Below are positions 34,919-43,681 of a stretch of DNA of 64,000 nt, one piece after another. This DNA is from Consotaella aegiceratis (GTDB lineage Bacteria > Pseudomonadota > Alphaproteobacteria > Rhizobiales > Rhizobiaceae). The position numbers and the translations under genes are program-made. Below the pieces are notes generated by a model. The model saw only the letters and a program-made list of their open reading frames with translations. It was not told the origin of the DNA and did no database searches. How positions within the stretch are numbered: position 1 is the first letter of the stretch; each line of letters begins with the position of its first letter. The stretch lies in contig NZ_JAZHFT010000020.1 of assembly GCF_036541425.1 (NCBI RefSeq), forward strand, positions 1 to 64,000, in the 5' to 3' direction.

Positions 34919-37093
34919 ATGGCATCTGCAAGAACCTTGTCGGCAATCACCTTGTTGCTCGCGTCGACGACGCTGGCCGCCCAGGCCGAGCCGGTGTTCA
35001 ACCGCGTCGCCTCGTTTCCGGTGGCGGAGAACATCCCCGCCGACATGGACAACAAGTCCCCCTCTTCGGCCGAGATCGTCGCGGCATCGGCCGACGGCAA
35101 TACCCTGATCTACTCCGACAGCCCGCTCGGCGGCGTCGGCTTCATCGACATCACCGACCCGGCGGCGCCGAAGCCGGCCGGCTACGTCAAGGTTGACGGC
35201 GAGCCGACCTCGGTTGCGGTCGCCGGCGGCAAGGTGCTCCTTAGCGTCAACACGTCGCAGAGCTACACCGACCCGTCCGGCAACCTGGCGGTGATCGATC
35301 TTGCTTCGAAAACCGTCGACGAGAGCTGCGATCTGGGCGGCCAGCCGGACTCGGTCGCCGTTTCGCCGGACGGCGCCTTCGTCGCGATCGCCATCGAGAA
35401 CGAGCGCGACGAGGACCTGAACGACGGCGAGATGCCGCAGATGCCGGCCGGCACGCTGCAGGTGATCTCTCTCACCGACGGAATGCCCGATTGCGGCACG
35501 ATGAAAACGGTCGACATGACCGGCCTCGCCGAGATCGCACCGGAGGATCCGGAACCCGAGTTCGTCGACTTCAACGATCAGAACGAGATCGTCGTCTCGC
35601 TCCAGGAGAACAACCACTTCGCCATCGTCGATGCGGCGAGCGGCAAAGTGACGGCGAATTTTTCGGCCGGCACGGTCGATCTCGACGGCATCGACGCCAA
35701 GGACGACGGCAAGCTGGAATTCACCGACAGCCAGGATGGCCGTCGCCGCGAGCCGGACAGCGTCAAGTGGATCGACGACGACCATTTCGCCTCGGCCAAC
35801 GAAGGCGACTATAAGGGCGGCTCGCGCTCCTTCACCATCTTCAACAAAGACGGAACGGTCGCCTTCGAGTCGGGCCCGGCCTTCGAATACGAGCTGATCC
35901 GCGCCGGCCACTATCCGGACAAGCGCTCCGACGCCAAGGGCGTCGAACCCGAGGGCCTGGCGGTCGGCACCTTCGGCGACACCACCTATCTTTTCGTCAT
36001 GTCGGAGCGCGGCTCGGCCGTCGGCGTCTACACCATGAACGGCGAAACGCCGGAGTTCTCGCAGCTGCTGCCGTCCGGCATCGGACCGGAAAGCGGCGTG
36101 ACGATCCCGGGCCGCAACCTTTTCGCCACCGCCAACGAGGAGGATCTGGTCGAGGACGGCGCGGCGCGCTCGCACGTCATGATCTACGAGCTCTCCGAGA
36201 GCGAAGCGGCCTATCCGCAGATCGTCTCCGACGATCAGGACGGGAAGCCGCTCGGCTGGGGCGCCTTGTCCGGGCTCGCCGCCGATCCGGACCAGGCCGG
36301 CATGCTCTATGCCGTCAGCGACTCCTTCTACAGCGCCCAGCCGACGATCTTCGCGATCGACGCCACGCAGAAACCGGCCCACATCACCAGGGCGATCCGG
36401 GTGACCGAGGGCGGCGAGCCGGCCGAGAAGCTCGACCTCGAAGGTGTGACCACGGACGGCGAAGGCGGCTTCTGGCTGGCCTCGGAAGGCAACCCGGAAA
36501 AGGATATTCCGCACCAGATCCTGCACGTCGACGGCGACGGCGCGGTAACGGAGGCCGTGCCGATGCCCGCAGAGCTGACCGAACAGTCGACCCGCTTCGG
36601 CGCCGAAGGCGTCACCAGGGCGGGCGACCTGCTCTGGGTCGCCATCCAGCGCGAGTGGAAGGACGATCCGAAGGGCTCGGTGAAGCTTCTCGCCTATGAC
36701 ACCAAGGCCGAAAACTGGGCGGGCGCCGTGCGCTATCCGCTCGATGTGGCCGAGACCGGCTGGGTCGGCCTGTCGGAGATCACGGCCAACGGCGACTGGG
36801 TCTATATCGTCGAGCGCGACAACCAGATCGGCGCGGCGGCCAAGGAAAAGAAGCTCTATCGCGTCGCGCTGTCCAGCCTCACCCCGGCGCCGCTCGACGG
36901 CGAATTGCCGACCGTCGAGAAGGAAGAAGTGCACGACTTCGTTCCCGACCTGAAGGCGACCGGCGGCTATGTCGTCGACAAGGTCGAGGGCTTTACCATC
37001 GATGCCGACGGCACCGGCTGGGTCGTCACCGACAATGACGGCGTCGACGACTCCTCCGGCGAGACGATGTTCTTTTCCATCGGCAAGATGTGA
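34919..37093 (+). CDS. Exported phytase-like esterase with N-terminal propeller
   Basis: A 724-residue secreted protein: signal peptide (hydrophobic ITLLLASTTLAAQ), an N-terminal propeller domain (about 25-400) of the choice-of-anchor-I type (IYSDSPLGGVGFIDITDP, VDGEPTSVAVAG, PDSVKWIDDDHFASANEGD) and a C-terminal 'esterase-like activity of phytase' domain (about 430-724, with GLAADPDQAGMLYAVSDSFY and FTIDADGTGWVVTDNDGV). Likely a periplasmic phosphate- or ester-handling enzyme; the substrate is not clear. The ATG at 34919 has GGAG seven bases upstream and is preferred over TTG at 34883. It is transcribed divergently from ybgC and codon use matches its neighbours. Confidence 0.85.
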   Translation: MASARTLSAITLLLASTTLAAQAEPVFNRVASFPVAENIPADMDNKSPSSAEIVAASADGNTLIYSDSPLGGVGFIDITDPAAPKPAGYVKVDGEPTSVAVAGGKVLLSVNTSQSYTDPSGNLAVIDLASKTVDESCDLGGQPDSVAVSPDGAFVAIAIENERDEDLNDGEMPQMPAGTLQVISLTDGMPDCGTMKTVDMTGLAEIAPEDPEPEFVDFNDQNEIVVSLQENNHFAIVDAASGKVTANFSAGTVDLDGIDAKDDGKLEFTDSQDGRRREPDSVKWIDDDHFASANEGDYKGGSRSFTIFNKDGTVAFESGPAFEYELIRAGHYPDKRSDAKGVEPEGLAVGTFGDTTYLFVMSERGSAVGVYTMNGETPEFSQLLPSGIGPESGVTIPGRNLFATANEEDLVEDGAARSHVMIYELSESEAAYPQIVSDDQDGKPLGWGALSGLAADPDQAGMLYAVSDSFYSAQPTIFAIDATQKPAHITRAIRVTEGGEPAEKLDLEGVTTDGEGGFWLASEGNPEKDIPHQILHVDGDGAVTEAVPMPAELTEQSTRFGAEGVTRAGDLLWVAIQREWKDDPKGSVKLLAYDTKAENWAGAVRYPLDVAETGWVGLSEITANGDWVYIVERDNQIGAAAKEKKLYRVALSSLTPAPLDGELPTVEKEEVHDFVPDLKATGGYVVDKVEGFTIDADGTGWVVTDNDGVDDSSGETMFFSIGKM

Positions 37094-37257
37094 GCGCCAA
37101 TCAACTCGTATGAACTGGAAAGGGCACGGGCTTCGGCTCGCGCCTTTTCTGCGTTCGAAGGCGGACCGGAATCGGATCGGGCGAGGCATACCGGCCCTTG
37201 AGCCGCCGCCCGGCTTGGCCTAATCCAGCCTTCCTCGACTGGGAGGGAGCGGCCGCC

Positions 37258-38046
37258 ATGGACAACGATGAAGTCGCGCGTCATTGGGAAGGCAATGCCG
37301 AGACCTGGACACGTCATTCCAGGGCTGGCTACGACGTCTATCGCGATAGCTTGAACACGCCGGCCTTTCTCGCCATGCTCCCGCCGATCGACGGCCTGAG
37401 CGGCATCGATATCGGCTGCGGCGAAGGTGCGAATACGCGACAACTGGCGCGTCTCGGCGCCAGGATGCAGGCCGTCGACATCGCGCCGACGTTCATTCGT
37501 CATGCCCAGGAGCAGGAAGCGGCGGAACCGCTGGGCATCGACTATCGGGTTGGTGACGGCATGGCCCTCCCCTTTCCGGCTGCGACGTTCGACTTCGCGA
37601 CCGCCTTCATGTCGCTGATGGACATGCCCGATCAGGCCCGCGTATTGGAGGAGGCGGCGCGGGTACTCAAGCCCGGCGGCTTTCTGCAGTTCTCGATTCT
37701 GCATCCCTGTTTCGCGCCACCCCATCGCAAGGTACTGCGCGAGGCCGACGGACGCGTCAGAGCCATCGAGGTCGGTCGCTATTTCGACGCCGTCGACGGC
37801 GAGATCGAGCGCTGGTGGTTTTCCACCGCTCCCGAAAGCGAACGCCAAAGCATCGCGCCGTTTCAGGTTCCGCGCTTCCATCGCACCTTGAGCCAATGGG
37901 TCGACTTCATCTGTCGGGCCGGTTTCGTGATCGAACAATTTATCGAGCCATCGGCCACGACCGACCAAGCCGAACGGCAACCGCGGATCGCAGACACGCG
38001 GATGGCGCCTCTCTTTCTGCTTGTCCGAGCGCGAAAGCCCGCCTGA
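37258..38046 (+). CDS. Class I SAM-dependent methyltransferase
   Basis: A 262-residue enzyme with the SAM motif GIDIGCGEGANTRQLARLG (motif I), VDIAPTFIRHAQ (post I), GDGMALPFPAATFDFATAFMSL (motif II) and EAARVLKPGGFLQFS (motif III). Members of this Methyltransf_11 group act on small molecules or on tRNA; nothing here fixes the substrate. GGGAGGGAG lies upstream of the ATG at 37258. It is on the same strand as the following SMR gene, 162 bp away. Confidence 0.88.
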   Translation: MDNDEVARHWEGNAETWTRHSRAGYDVYRDSLNTPAFLAMLPPIDGLSGIDIGCGEGANTRQLARLGARMQAVDIAPTFIRHAQEQEAAEPLGIDYRVGDGMALPFPAATFDFATAFMSLMDMPDQARVLEEAARVLKPGGFLQFSILHPCFAPPHRKVLREADGRVRAIEVGRYFDAVDGEIERWWFSTAPESERQSIAPFQVPRFHRTLSQWVDFICRAGFVIEQFIEPSATTDQAERQPRIADTRMAPLFLLVRARKPA

Positions 38047-38208
38047 GCCTTTGTCGTCCGCGCTCTTTCAAAGCGCCTCGCTGTACATCGATATCGACCT
38101 CGGAGAACGACCCGTTCTTTGCACGCGGCGCCATCATCTGGCAGGAAAAGCGTGGGAGGCGATCGGAACACAGGCGCTTGGCGCCTCTTGTCTGGAGATC
38201 GCGAACCC

Positions 38209-38541
38209 ATGCGCAATCATCTTCTGCTGCTCGCCGCGATCATCGCCGAGGTCATTGCCACCACTGCGCTGGCCCGCTCGCATAGCTTTTCGCGGTTGGT
38301 ACCGAGCCTGTTGGCCGTGCTCGGCTACGCGGTGGCGTTCTGGCTGCTGTCCTTCCCGCTGCGCACCATGCCGACCGGCATCGTCTACGCCATCTGGTCC
38401 GGGCTCGGCATTGTCCTGATCGCACTGGTGGGCTGGCTTTGGTCAGGCCAATCCCTCGATTTTCCGGCCATTCTCGGTCTCGCCCTGATCCTTGCGGGCG
38501 TTGCCGTCATCAACCTGTTTTCCACCACAGTCGGCCATTGA
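38209..38541 (+). CDS. Small multidrug resistance (SMR/EmrE-like) transporter
   Basis: A 110-residue, four-helix protein. The active-site Glu is in AAIIAEVIATTALARS (E14), and WLLSFPLRTMPTGIVYAIWSGLG is the family loop. SMR dimers exchange protons for quaternary cations, guanidinium or polyamines; which subtype this is cannot be set by eye. GGAG lies 10 bases before the ATG at 38209. A GGCGC/GCGCC hairpin (about 38171-38186) precedes it, without guanidine-riboswitch features. Confidence 0.9.
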   Translation: MRNHLLLLAAIIAEVIATTALARSHSFSRLVPSLLAVLGYAVAFWLLSFPLRTMPTGIVYAIWSGLGIVLIALVGWLWSGQSLDFPAILGLALILAGVAVINLFSTTVGH

Positions 38542-38620
38542 GGCGGCCCGGTCCTTGTGCGGCGGTGTCTCGCCGCTAGATGGCGGGGTCATCGAGATTC
38601 CCCCCGCGTTCGAGGCCCCG

Positions 38621-39997
38621 GTGCGTGCATATCTTCTCCAAACCTACGAGCGCGTCCGGGCAAGCTACTGGTTCCTCCCCTCGCTGATGGCGCTCGGCGC
38701 CATCGTGCTCGCCTTCCTGCTGATCGAACTCGACCTCCGGCTTCCTGCCGACATCTACGGCGACAGTCCGTTCCTGTTCGCCACCCAGCCGGACGGCGCG
38801 CGGGCCGTGCTCGGCGCGATCGGCGGCTCGATGATCGGCGTCGCCGGTACGGTGTTCTCGGTGACCATGGCCGCCGTGGTCTTCGCCTCCGGCAGCTACG
38901 GCCCGCGACTGCTGACCAACTTCATGAACGACCGGGGCAACCAGGTCACGCTCGGCGTCTTCGTCGCCACCTTCGTCTATTCGATGCTGGTGCTGCGCAG
39001 CGTGCGAGACGCCGGGTCGAACGTCCAGTTCTTCGTGCCGAACACGGCGATCTTCGGCGCCATCGTTCTGGCGCTCGGTTCCATCGCCATTCTGATCTAC
39101 TTCATCCACCACGTTCCCTCGAACATTCACATCTCCAACGTCATCGCCAACATCGCCAAGACCCTGCTCGGCGAAATCGACAACCGGTTTCCCGCCAAGG
39201 TCGGCCTGGCGCCCGACGAGGACATCCGTCAACACGTGGTCTGGCAGGTTCCAGCCTGCTTCCGGGCCGGCCATCCGCGAGCCGAGGGTCCGCTGCCATA
39301 CGCCGAAGTGACGGCCGAGCGCAGCGGCTATATCCAGATCATGCACTATGGTTCGCTGATGCGGGCGGCCCGCGATCACGATCTGATCGTGCGGCTGGTC
39401 TGCCGCCCCGGCGGCTTCGCGCACACCGGACAGGCGCTGTTCGAGGCCTGGCCGGCCGAGCGCTTGACGGACGACGCGCGCGACGCGCTGCTCACCACGC
39501 TGGTGCTCGGCAGCCAGCGCACGCCGGCCCAGGATCTTCTCTTCCTCTTCGACGAACTGGTGGAGATCGCCGCGCGGGCCCTGTCGCCGGGGGTCAACGA
39601 TCCGCTGACGGCGGTCACCTGCATCGACTGGCTCGCGGCGGCCTTTGCCGAGATGGCCCGGCGCCCGGGTCTCGACCCGCTGCGCGTCGACGGCGACGGC
39701 AAACTGCGCGTCATCGCCGAACCGATCGGCTTTGCCGGCTATCTCGAATACGGCTTCGGCCGGCTTCGCCAGTATGCCGCGAAGGATCGCATTGCGGGCA
39801 CGCATATCATCGCGGCCTTGGCCAGCGTGGTGTCCGTCTGCCGGACGGAAGATCAGGTTGAGGCGCTGCGGCTGGAAAAGGCCGCTCTCATGACGCTTGC
39901 CGGCGAGGAACTCTCAGGCCCCTCGATCGAGGCGGTGGAAGCCGCCGGTCGCCGCTTCGACGACGAAGCCGGTCATTGGCGCGCCAGCACCGGCTGA
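38621..39997 (+). CDS. DUF2254 membrane protein
   Basis: A 458-residue protein. Four membrane helices lie in the first half (about 15-40, 65-90, 105-130, 140-165, the second with GGSMIGVAGTVFSVTMAAVVFA), followed by a soluble C-terminal domain with VNDPLTAVTCIDWLAAA. DUF2254 proteins are widespread inner-membrane proteins of unknown role. The start is set at GTG 38621, which has GAGG five bases upstream and gives the family N-terminus VRAYLLQTYERVRASYWFLP; a frame open to 38492 would overlap the SMR gene. The stop overlaps the convergent MFS gene by 25 bp. Confidence 0.85.
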   Translation: MRAYLLQTYERVRASYWFLPSLMALGAIVLAFLLIELDLRLPADIYGDSPFLFATQPDGARAVLGAIGGSMIGVAGTVFSVTMAAVVFASGSYGPRLLTNFMNDRGNQVTLGVFVATFVYSMLVLRSVRDAGSNVQFFVPNTAIFGAIVLALGSIAILIYFIHHVPSNIHISNVIANIAKTLLGEIDNRFPAKVGLAPDEDIRQHVVWQVPACFRAGHPRAEGPLPYAEVTAERSGYIQIMHYGSLMRAARDHDLIVRLVCRPGGFAHTGQALFEAWPAERLTDDARDALLTTLVLGSQRTPAQDLLFLFDELVEIAARALSPGVNDPLTAVTCIDWLAAAFAEMARRPGLDPLRVDGDGKLRVIAEPIGFAGYLEYGFGRLRQYAAKDRIAGTHIIAALASVVSVCRTEDQVEALRLEKAALMTLAGEELSGPSIEAVEAAGRRFDDEAGHWRASTG

Positions 39998-41181
39998 GGC
40001 GCGAGCCGGCGCGCCGCCAGCGCGCCGATGACGAGCAGACCGAAAATCACGACTCCATAAATGTCCGCCGTCGCCGGCAAGCCCACGAAGCCGGCGAGTG
40101 TGCCTGCCGCGACCGCCGGCAGGCTCATGGCGAGATAGCTTTCCACGTAATAGGCCGCGAGCAGTTCGGCACGCTCGGACGGCGCAGCCAGCGGCATGAT
40201 GGAGCGGACGCAACCGAGGAAGTTGCATCCGAGCCCGATTCCGGTCGCCGCGGTCCCGCCGAACAGCACGGCGAGATTGCCGAGATTGATCCCGAGAACC
40301 AGCAGCACCAGGCCGAGCATCATCGTCGCTCCGCCCAGGCGCAGGACCGCGTGCGGTTCGAAGCGCCGCAGCATGAACACGGCCAGGGTTCCGCTCAGCA
40401 TCAGACCGGCGACGACCATGCCGCCCACCATGGCTCCGTCCGCCTCGAGCGAGGCTTTAATGATCGACGGCATCAGCGACATGAAGAAGCCGCCGGTCAT
40501 CCAGGTCGCGACGTTGAGCGGCGTCAGTGCCAGCAGCGCATAGCGAGCCGAGGCCGGAACCCGGATGCGCGGGATCAAGGCCATCAACGCGCCGGACCGA
40601 CGATGCGCGGCCTCCGGAACGAGCCAGATCAGAACGGCTTCGATGAGACACAGGCAAAGCAGGACGACATAGACGAGCCGCATGGGTTCCGGCGCGTAGT
40701 CGACCAGGGCTGCGGCTCCGGCCACGCCGATGGCCATACCGCCCAATGGAGCAAGGCTGTTGATCAACGGTCCGGCATGCCGATCGACGTCGACGAGGGC
40801 CGCGCCGAGAGCGCTGGTCGCCAGACCGGTCGCCACCCCTTGGACGGCGCGGGCCGCGAACAGCATCGCAAAGCCGCGCGCATCGATGAACGCCACCATG
40901 GCCACGGACTGGATGAGGAGCGCAGCGAAAATCACCGGTCTGCGGCCGACATGATCGGACAGGGAGCCGGCGATCAGCAGGGCAGCCAGAAGGGTCATGG
41001 CATAGACCGCGAACACGAGCGTGATGGCCAAGGACGACAGCTGCCAGTCGGCACGATAGATCGGATAGAGCGGCGTCGGTACCGTGGCTCCCCCGAAAAA
41101 CGTCATCAGGATGGGCGTCTTCACCACAAGGGGCCACACCTTGCGCGCGGGGATCGCGGAGGACGACAGAGCGTTGGACAT
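39973..41181 (-). CDS. MFS transporter, probably TetR-controlled efflux pump
   Basis: A 402-residue, twelve-helix carrier. The loop motif GSLSDHVGRRPVIFAA is the MFS signature between helices 2 and 3, and PTPLYPIYRADWQ is the helix-1 exit seen in drug exporters of the YcaD/Bcr-like groups. It is divergent from a TetR gene with two palindromes in the shared 121-bp promoter region, so it is almost certainly the regulator's target. Substrate unknown. Confidence 0.9.
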   Translation of the reverse strand: MSNALSSSAIPARKVWPLVVKTPILMTFFGGATVPTPLYPIYRADWQLSSLAITLVFAVYAMTLLAALLIAGSLSDHVGRRPVIFAALLIQSVAMVAFIDARGFAMLFAARAVQGVATGLATSALGAALVDVDRHAGPLINSLAPLGGMAIGVAGAAALVDYAPEPMRLVYVVLLCLCLIEAVLIWLVPEAAHRRSGALMALIPRIRVPASARYALLALTPLNVATWMTGGFFMSLMPSIIKASLEADGAMVGGMVVAGLMLSGTLAVFMLRRFEPHAVLRLGGATMMLGLVLLVLGINLGNLAVLFGGTAATGIGLGCNFLGCVRSIMPLAAPSERAELLAAYYVESYLAMSLPAVAAGTLAGFVGLPATADIYGVVIFGLLVIGALAARRLAPQPVLARQ

Positions 41182-41198
41182 AAGGACCGGACTTCCGT

Positions 41199-41219
41199 AA
41201 AAGCAAATAATTCGCTTTA
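41199..41219. promoter_or_regulatory. TetR-type operator 1 (imperfect palindrome)
   Basis: AAAGC (41200-41204) and GCTTT (41214-41218) flank an AT-rich centre. It is a diverged copy of operator 2 and lies only 18 bp before the MFS start, where binding would block transcription or initiation. Confidence 0.6.
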
Positions 41220-41244
41220 TGCGTAACCGATCATGCGCCTCTAT

Positions 41245-41265
41245 TAAAGCAAAATTTTTGCTTTA
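41245..41265. promoter_or_regulatory. TetR-type operator 2 (perfect palindrome)
   Basis: TAAAGCAAAA (41245-41254) and TTTTGCTTTA (41256-41265) are exact complements around one T. It lies 37 bp before the TetR start and 64 bp before the MFS start, positioned to control both genes. Confidence 0.75.
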
Positions 41266-41302
41266 GCGAAAGTCGCGCGGCGCGATCGCAGGGAGAGTTG
41301 AC

Positions 41303-41878
41303 GTGACACCACCAGCCGCCAGCCGACCAGGAGGCCGAAGCCGCAGGGTTCAATGCGCCGTCCATGACGCGGTAAAGTCCTTGCTGGAGACCGTCGGCCG
41401 AGACGATCTGTCCATTCCGGCGATTGCCGAACGCGCCAGCGTCACGCCGTCGACGATCTATCGGCGCTGGGGCAGCTTGCCGGAGCTCCTGGCCGACGTG
41501 GCCGTCGCCCGATTCCGGCAAGAGGAACCGCCAGCCGACCGCGGATCCCTGCGCGCGGACCTGGAAGCATGGGCCGTACAATACGCCGAGGAGATGGCCT
41601 CGGGGCCCGGCCGGGCCATGATCCACGACGTGCTCGGCAGCAAGGACGGCACCAGCGCCATCCGATGCTGCGGCATCACGCTGGACCAACTCGGAGCGAT
41701 GGTCGAGCGGGCCGAGGCTCGCGGCGAACAATCGCCGCCGCCGCAGGCGCTGCTCGACCGGATCGTCGCTCCGATCGTCTACCGGATTCTATTCGACACC
41801 GCGCCCGAGCAGGAGACCTGCCTGGCCCTGGTCAATGACGCCCTGCGGCCGCGAACGGCATCGAAGATCGAGCCATAA
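41303..41878 (+). CDS. TetR-family transcriptional repressor
   Basis: A 191-residue regulator: helix-turn-helix at about 25-68 (LSIPAIAERASVTPSTIYRRWGS), then a helical ligand domain with a C-terminal TetR_C-like region (PQALLDRIVAPIVYRILF). GTG start at 41303 preceded by GGGAGAG. The divergent MFS pump and the two palindromes between them form a classic self-regulated efflux unit, in which the ligand is probably the pumped compound. Confidence 0.9.
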   Translation: MTPPAASRPGGRSRRVQCAVHDAVKSLLETVGRDDLSIPAIAERASVTPSTIYRRWGSLPELLADVAVARFRQEEPPADRGSLRADLEAWAVQYAEEMASGPGRAMIHDVLGSKDGTSAIRCCGITLDQLGAMVERAEARGEQSPPPQALLDRIVAPIVYRILFDTAPEQETCLALVNDALRPRTASKIEP

Positions 41879-41905
41879 GGCGGTCGGCGGAGCGCTGGCG
41901 CTGGC

Positions 41906-42946
41906 CTATTCGTCGCCCTCGAACAGGCTGGCTTGACTGCCGGAATAGGCCGGCGGCACCGCCAGACCGAGATGGCGGAAGGCGTGAGCGGTGAGCAATC
42001 GGCCGCGCGGCGTGCGCTGCAGAAAGCCCTGCTGTAGAAGGTAGGGCTCGACGATGTCCTCGATGGCGTCGCGCGGCTCCGACAGGGCGGCGGCGATGGT
42101 CTCGATGCCGACAGGGCCGCCGCCGAAGTTCAGCGCGATGAGGTCGAGATAGCGCCGGTCGAGCTGATCGAGTCCCAAACTGTCGACTTCGAGCCGCGAC
42201 AGCGCCTCGTCGGCGATGCGACGATCGACGGCCTCGGCGCCGGCCACGTCGGCGAAGTCGCGCACCCGGCGCAGGAGCCGACCGGCCACGCGCGGCGTGC
42301 CCCGTGCCCGGCGGGCGATTTCCCGGGCGCCATCGGATTTCAATGGCAGGTTCATGATGCGCGCGCCGCGCACCACGATCTGCTCCAGCTCCTCGACCGT
42401 ATAGAAGTTGAGCCGCACCGGAATGCCGAAGCGGTCGCGCAAGGGCGTGGTCAGCAGCCCGAGGCGCGTGGTGGCAGCGACCAGCGTGAACTTGGAGAGA
42501 TCGATCTTGACCGAACGGGCCGCCGGTCCCTCGCCGATGATCAGGTCGAGCTGAAAGTCCTCCATCGCCGGATAGAGGATTTCCTCGACCGCAGGACTCA
42601 GCCGGTGGATCTCGTCGATGAACAGCACGTCGCGCTCTTCCAGATTGGTGAGCAGCGCCGCCAGATCGCCGGCTTTGGCGATCACCGGGCCTGAGGTGGA
42701 GCGGAAGTTGACGCCCAGCTCCTTGGCCATGATCTGGGCCAGCGTCGTCTTGCCCAGCCCCGGCGGCCCGACGAACAGCACATGGTCCAGCGCCTCGCCG
42801 CGACCCTTGGCGGCCTCGATGAAGACCTTGAGATTAGCCCGCGCGCTCGCCTGACCCACGAACTCGTCCAGCCGCTGCGGCCGCAAGGTCGCGTCGATGT
42901 CCTCGCCGCGCTTTTCCGCCGAGACAAGACGGGAGGTTTCGCTCAT
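41906..42946 (-). CDS. ruvB: Holliday junction branch migration ATPase RuvB
   Basis: A 346-residue AAA+ motor. Walker A is GPPGLGKTT (60-68), Walker B FIDEIHRL, sensor 1 VAATTRLG, followed by the C-terminal winged helix (GVGIETIAAALSE-like PVGIETIAAALSE). RuvB hexamers drive branch migration on RuvA-bound junctions. The ATG at 42944-42946 overlaps the stop of the upstream PIN-toxin gene as ATGA, and its ribosome binding site (GGAG) lies inside the toxin gene, so the two are translationally coupled. Confidence 0.98.
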   Translation of the reverse strand: MSETSRLVSAEKRGEDIDATLRPQRLDEFVGQASARANLKVFIEAAKGRGEALDHVLFVGPPGLGKTTLAQIMAKELGVNFRSTSGPVIAKAGDLAALLTNLEERDVLFIDEIHRLSPAVEEILYPAMEDFQLDLIIGEGPAARSVKIDLSKFTLVAATTRLGLLTTPLRDRFGIPVRLNFYTVEELEQIVVRGARIMNLPLKSDGAREIARRARGTPRVAGRLLRRVRDFADVAGAEAVDRRIADEALSRLEVDSLGLDQLDRRYLDLIALNFGGGPVGIETIAAALSEPRDAIEDIVEPYLLQQGFLQRTPRGRLLTAHAFRHLGLAVPPAYSGSQASLFEGDE

Positions 42947-43341
42947 GCGAGAAGCTCCATGGTGGGCAGACGCGACGCTGCTCGCTTATCGAAAGTCATC
43001 GTCGCCACACACCCGGCGCGCCACGCAAGGCCGGCGATGACCGCATCGGCGAAATCGGCGTTTTGCGTGGTCGAGCGGTACAAGGCCTCAACGAGGCTAT
43101 CGAGGTTGGCGAATTCGATCGTCGCGGCCGCGAACAGCTGTGAGAACAGCGATGCAATGACGCTGCTGGGAACCCGATAGCGCGTCACCAGCACCCAATA
43201 GAATTCCATCGCGACCGGCAAGGTAATGTAGCCAGGATCACCGAGGGTCAGGGCGGCAAGAAAAGCGTGCGCCTTGGGCGACTGGACGGGATCATCGTCA
43301 AGAACTGCTCTCAGAAGGATATTGGTATCGATACCCACCAT
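42943..43341 (-). CDS. vapC: PIN-domain toxin, VapC-type (module 1)
   Basis: A 132-residue PIN RNase. The acidic residues expected for magnesium binding are D5 (MVGIDTNILLR), E46 (VAMEFYW) and D96/D99 (NADFADAVIAG). VapC toxins cut tRNA or rRNA when their antitoxin is lost. It starts 3 bp after the AbrB-type antitoxin gene and ends in an ATGA overlap with ruvB, placing the toxin inside the ruv operon. Confidence 0.92.
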   Translation of the reverse strand: MVGIDTNILLRAVLDDDPVQSPKAHAFLAALTLGDPGYITLPVAMEFYWVLVTRYRVPSSVIASLFSQLFAAATIEFANLDSLVEALYRSTTQNADFADAVIAGLAWRAGCVATMTFDKRAASRLPTMELLA

Positions 43342-43344
43342 GAG

Positions 43345-43626
43345 TCAGGCCGAACGCCGTCGTCCGCGCTCCGCATCGGTGCCTTCGACATGGTCGGCGA
43401 TTCCCTCTCCGATGGCAGCATCGTAGTCCGACAGGGTCGTTCCTTTGACGCCATAGGACGACAACGCTCCGAACAACGGCTCGACGGCGCCATTGCGGGG
43501 TTGAATCACGGCTGCGCCGTCGACGAGGACGAACGCCAGTCGATCGCCTTCCTGAAGGTTCAACGCGTCACGGATCGGCTTGGGAACCGTTACCTGTCCC
43601 TTTGAACTTATCGTCGTCTGAAACAT
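43345..43626 (-). CDS. vapB: AbrB/SpoVT-type antitoxin (module 1)
   Basis: A 93-residue protein: the swapped-hairpin DNA-binding domain MFQTTISSKGQVTVPKPIRD (1-20) with LQEGDRLAFVL, then a C-terminal tail that should wrap the PIN toxin. AAGGAGG stands five bases before the ATG at 43624-43626, overlapped by the palindromic operator. It is placed between ruvA (56 bp upstream) and its toxin. Confidence 0.9.
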   Translation of the reverse strand: MFQTTISSKGQVTVPKPIRDALNLQEGDRLAFVLVDGAAVIQPRNGAVEPLFGALSSYGVKGTTLSDYDAAIGEGIADHVEGTDAERGRRRSA

Positions 43627-43635
43627 GGCCGCCTC

Positions 43636-43658
43636 CTTACATTTTGGCCAAAAGTAAG
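43636..43658. promoter_or_regulatory. Palindromic operator of TA module 1
   Basis: CTTAC (43636-43640), one extra A, the 12-bp palindrome TTTTGGCCAAAA (43642-43653), GTAAG (43654-43658). It lies 10 bp before the antitoxin start and in the ruvA-antitoxin gap, as for an autoregulated TA promoter. Confidence 0.65.
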
Positions 43659-43681
43659 CATACGATCACGCCCTTGACGTT

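Noticed and set aside
34820..37189. Very long antisense open frame opposite the phytase-like gene
   Set aside because: High-GC codon bias leaves long stop-free frames on the other strand; the translation is Arg/Asp-rich without domains, while the plus strand has a signal peptide and clear propeller repeats.
38047..38208. Possible guanidine riboswitch upstream of the SMR gene
   Set aside because: A GGCGC/GCGCC hairpin is present, but I could not find the paired ACGR loops of mini-ykkC or the ykkC core, so it is not called.
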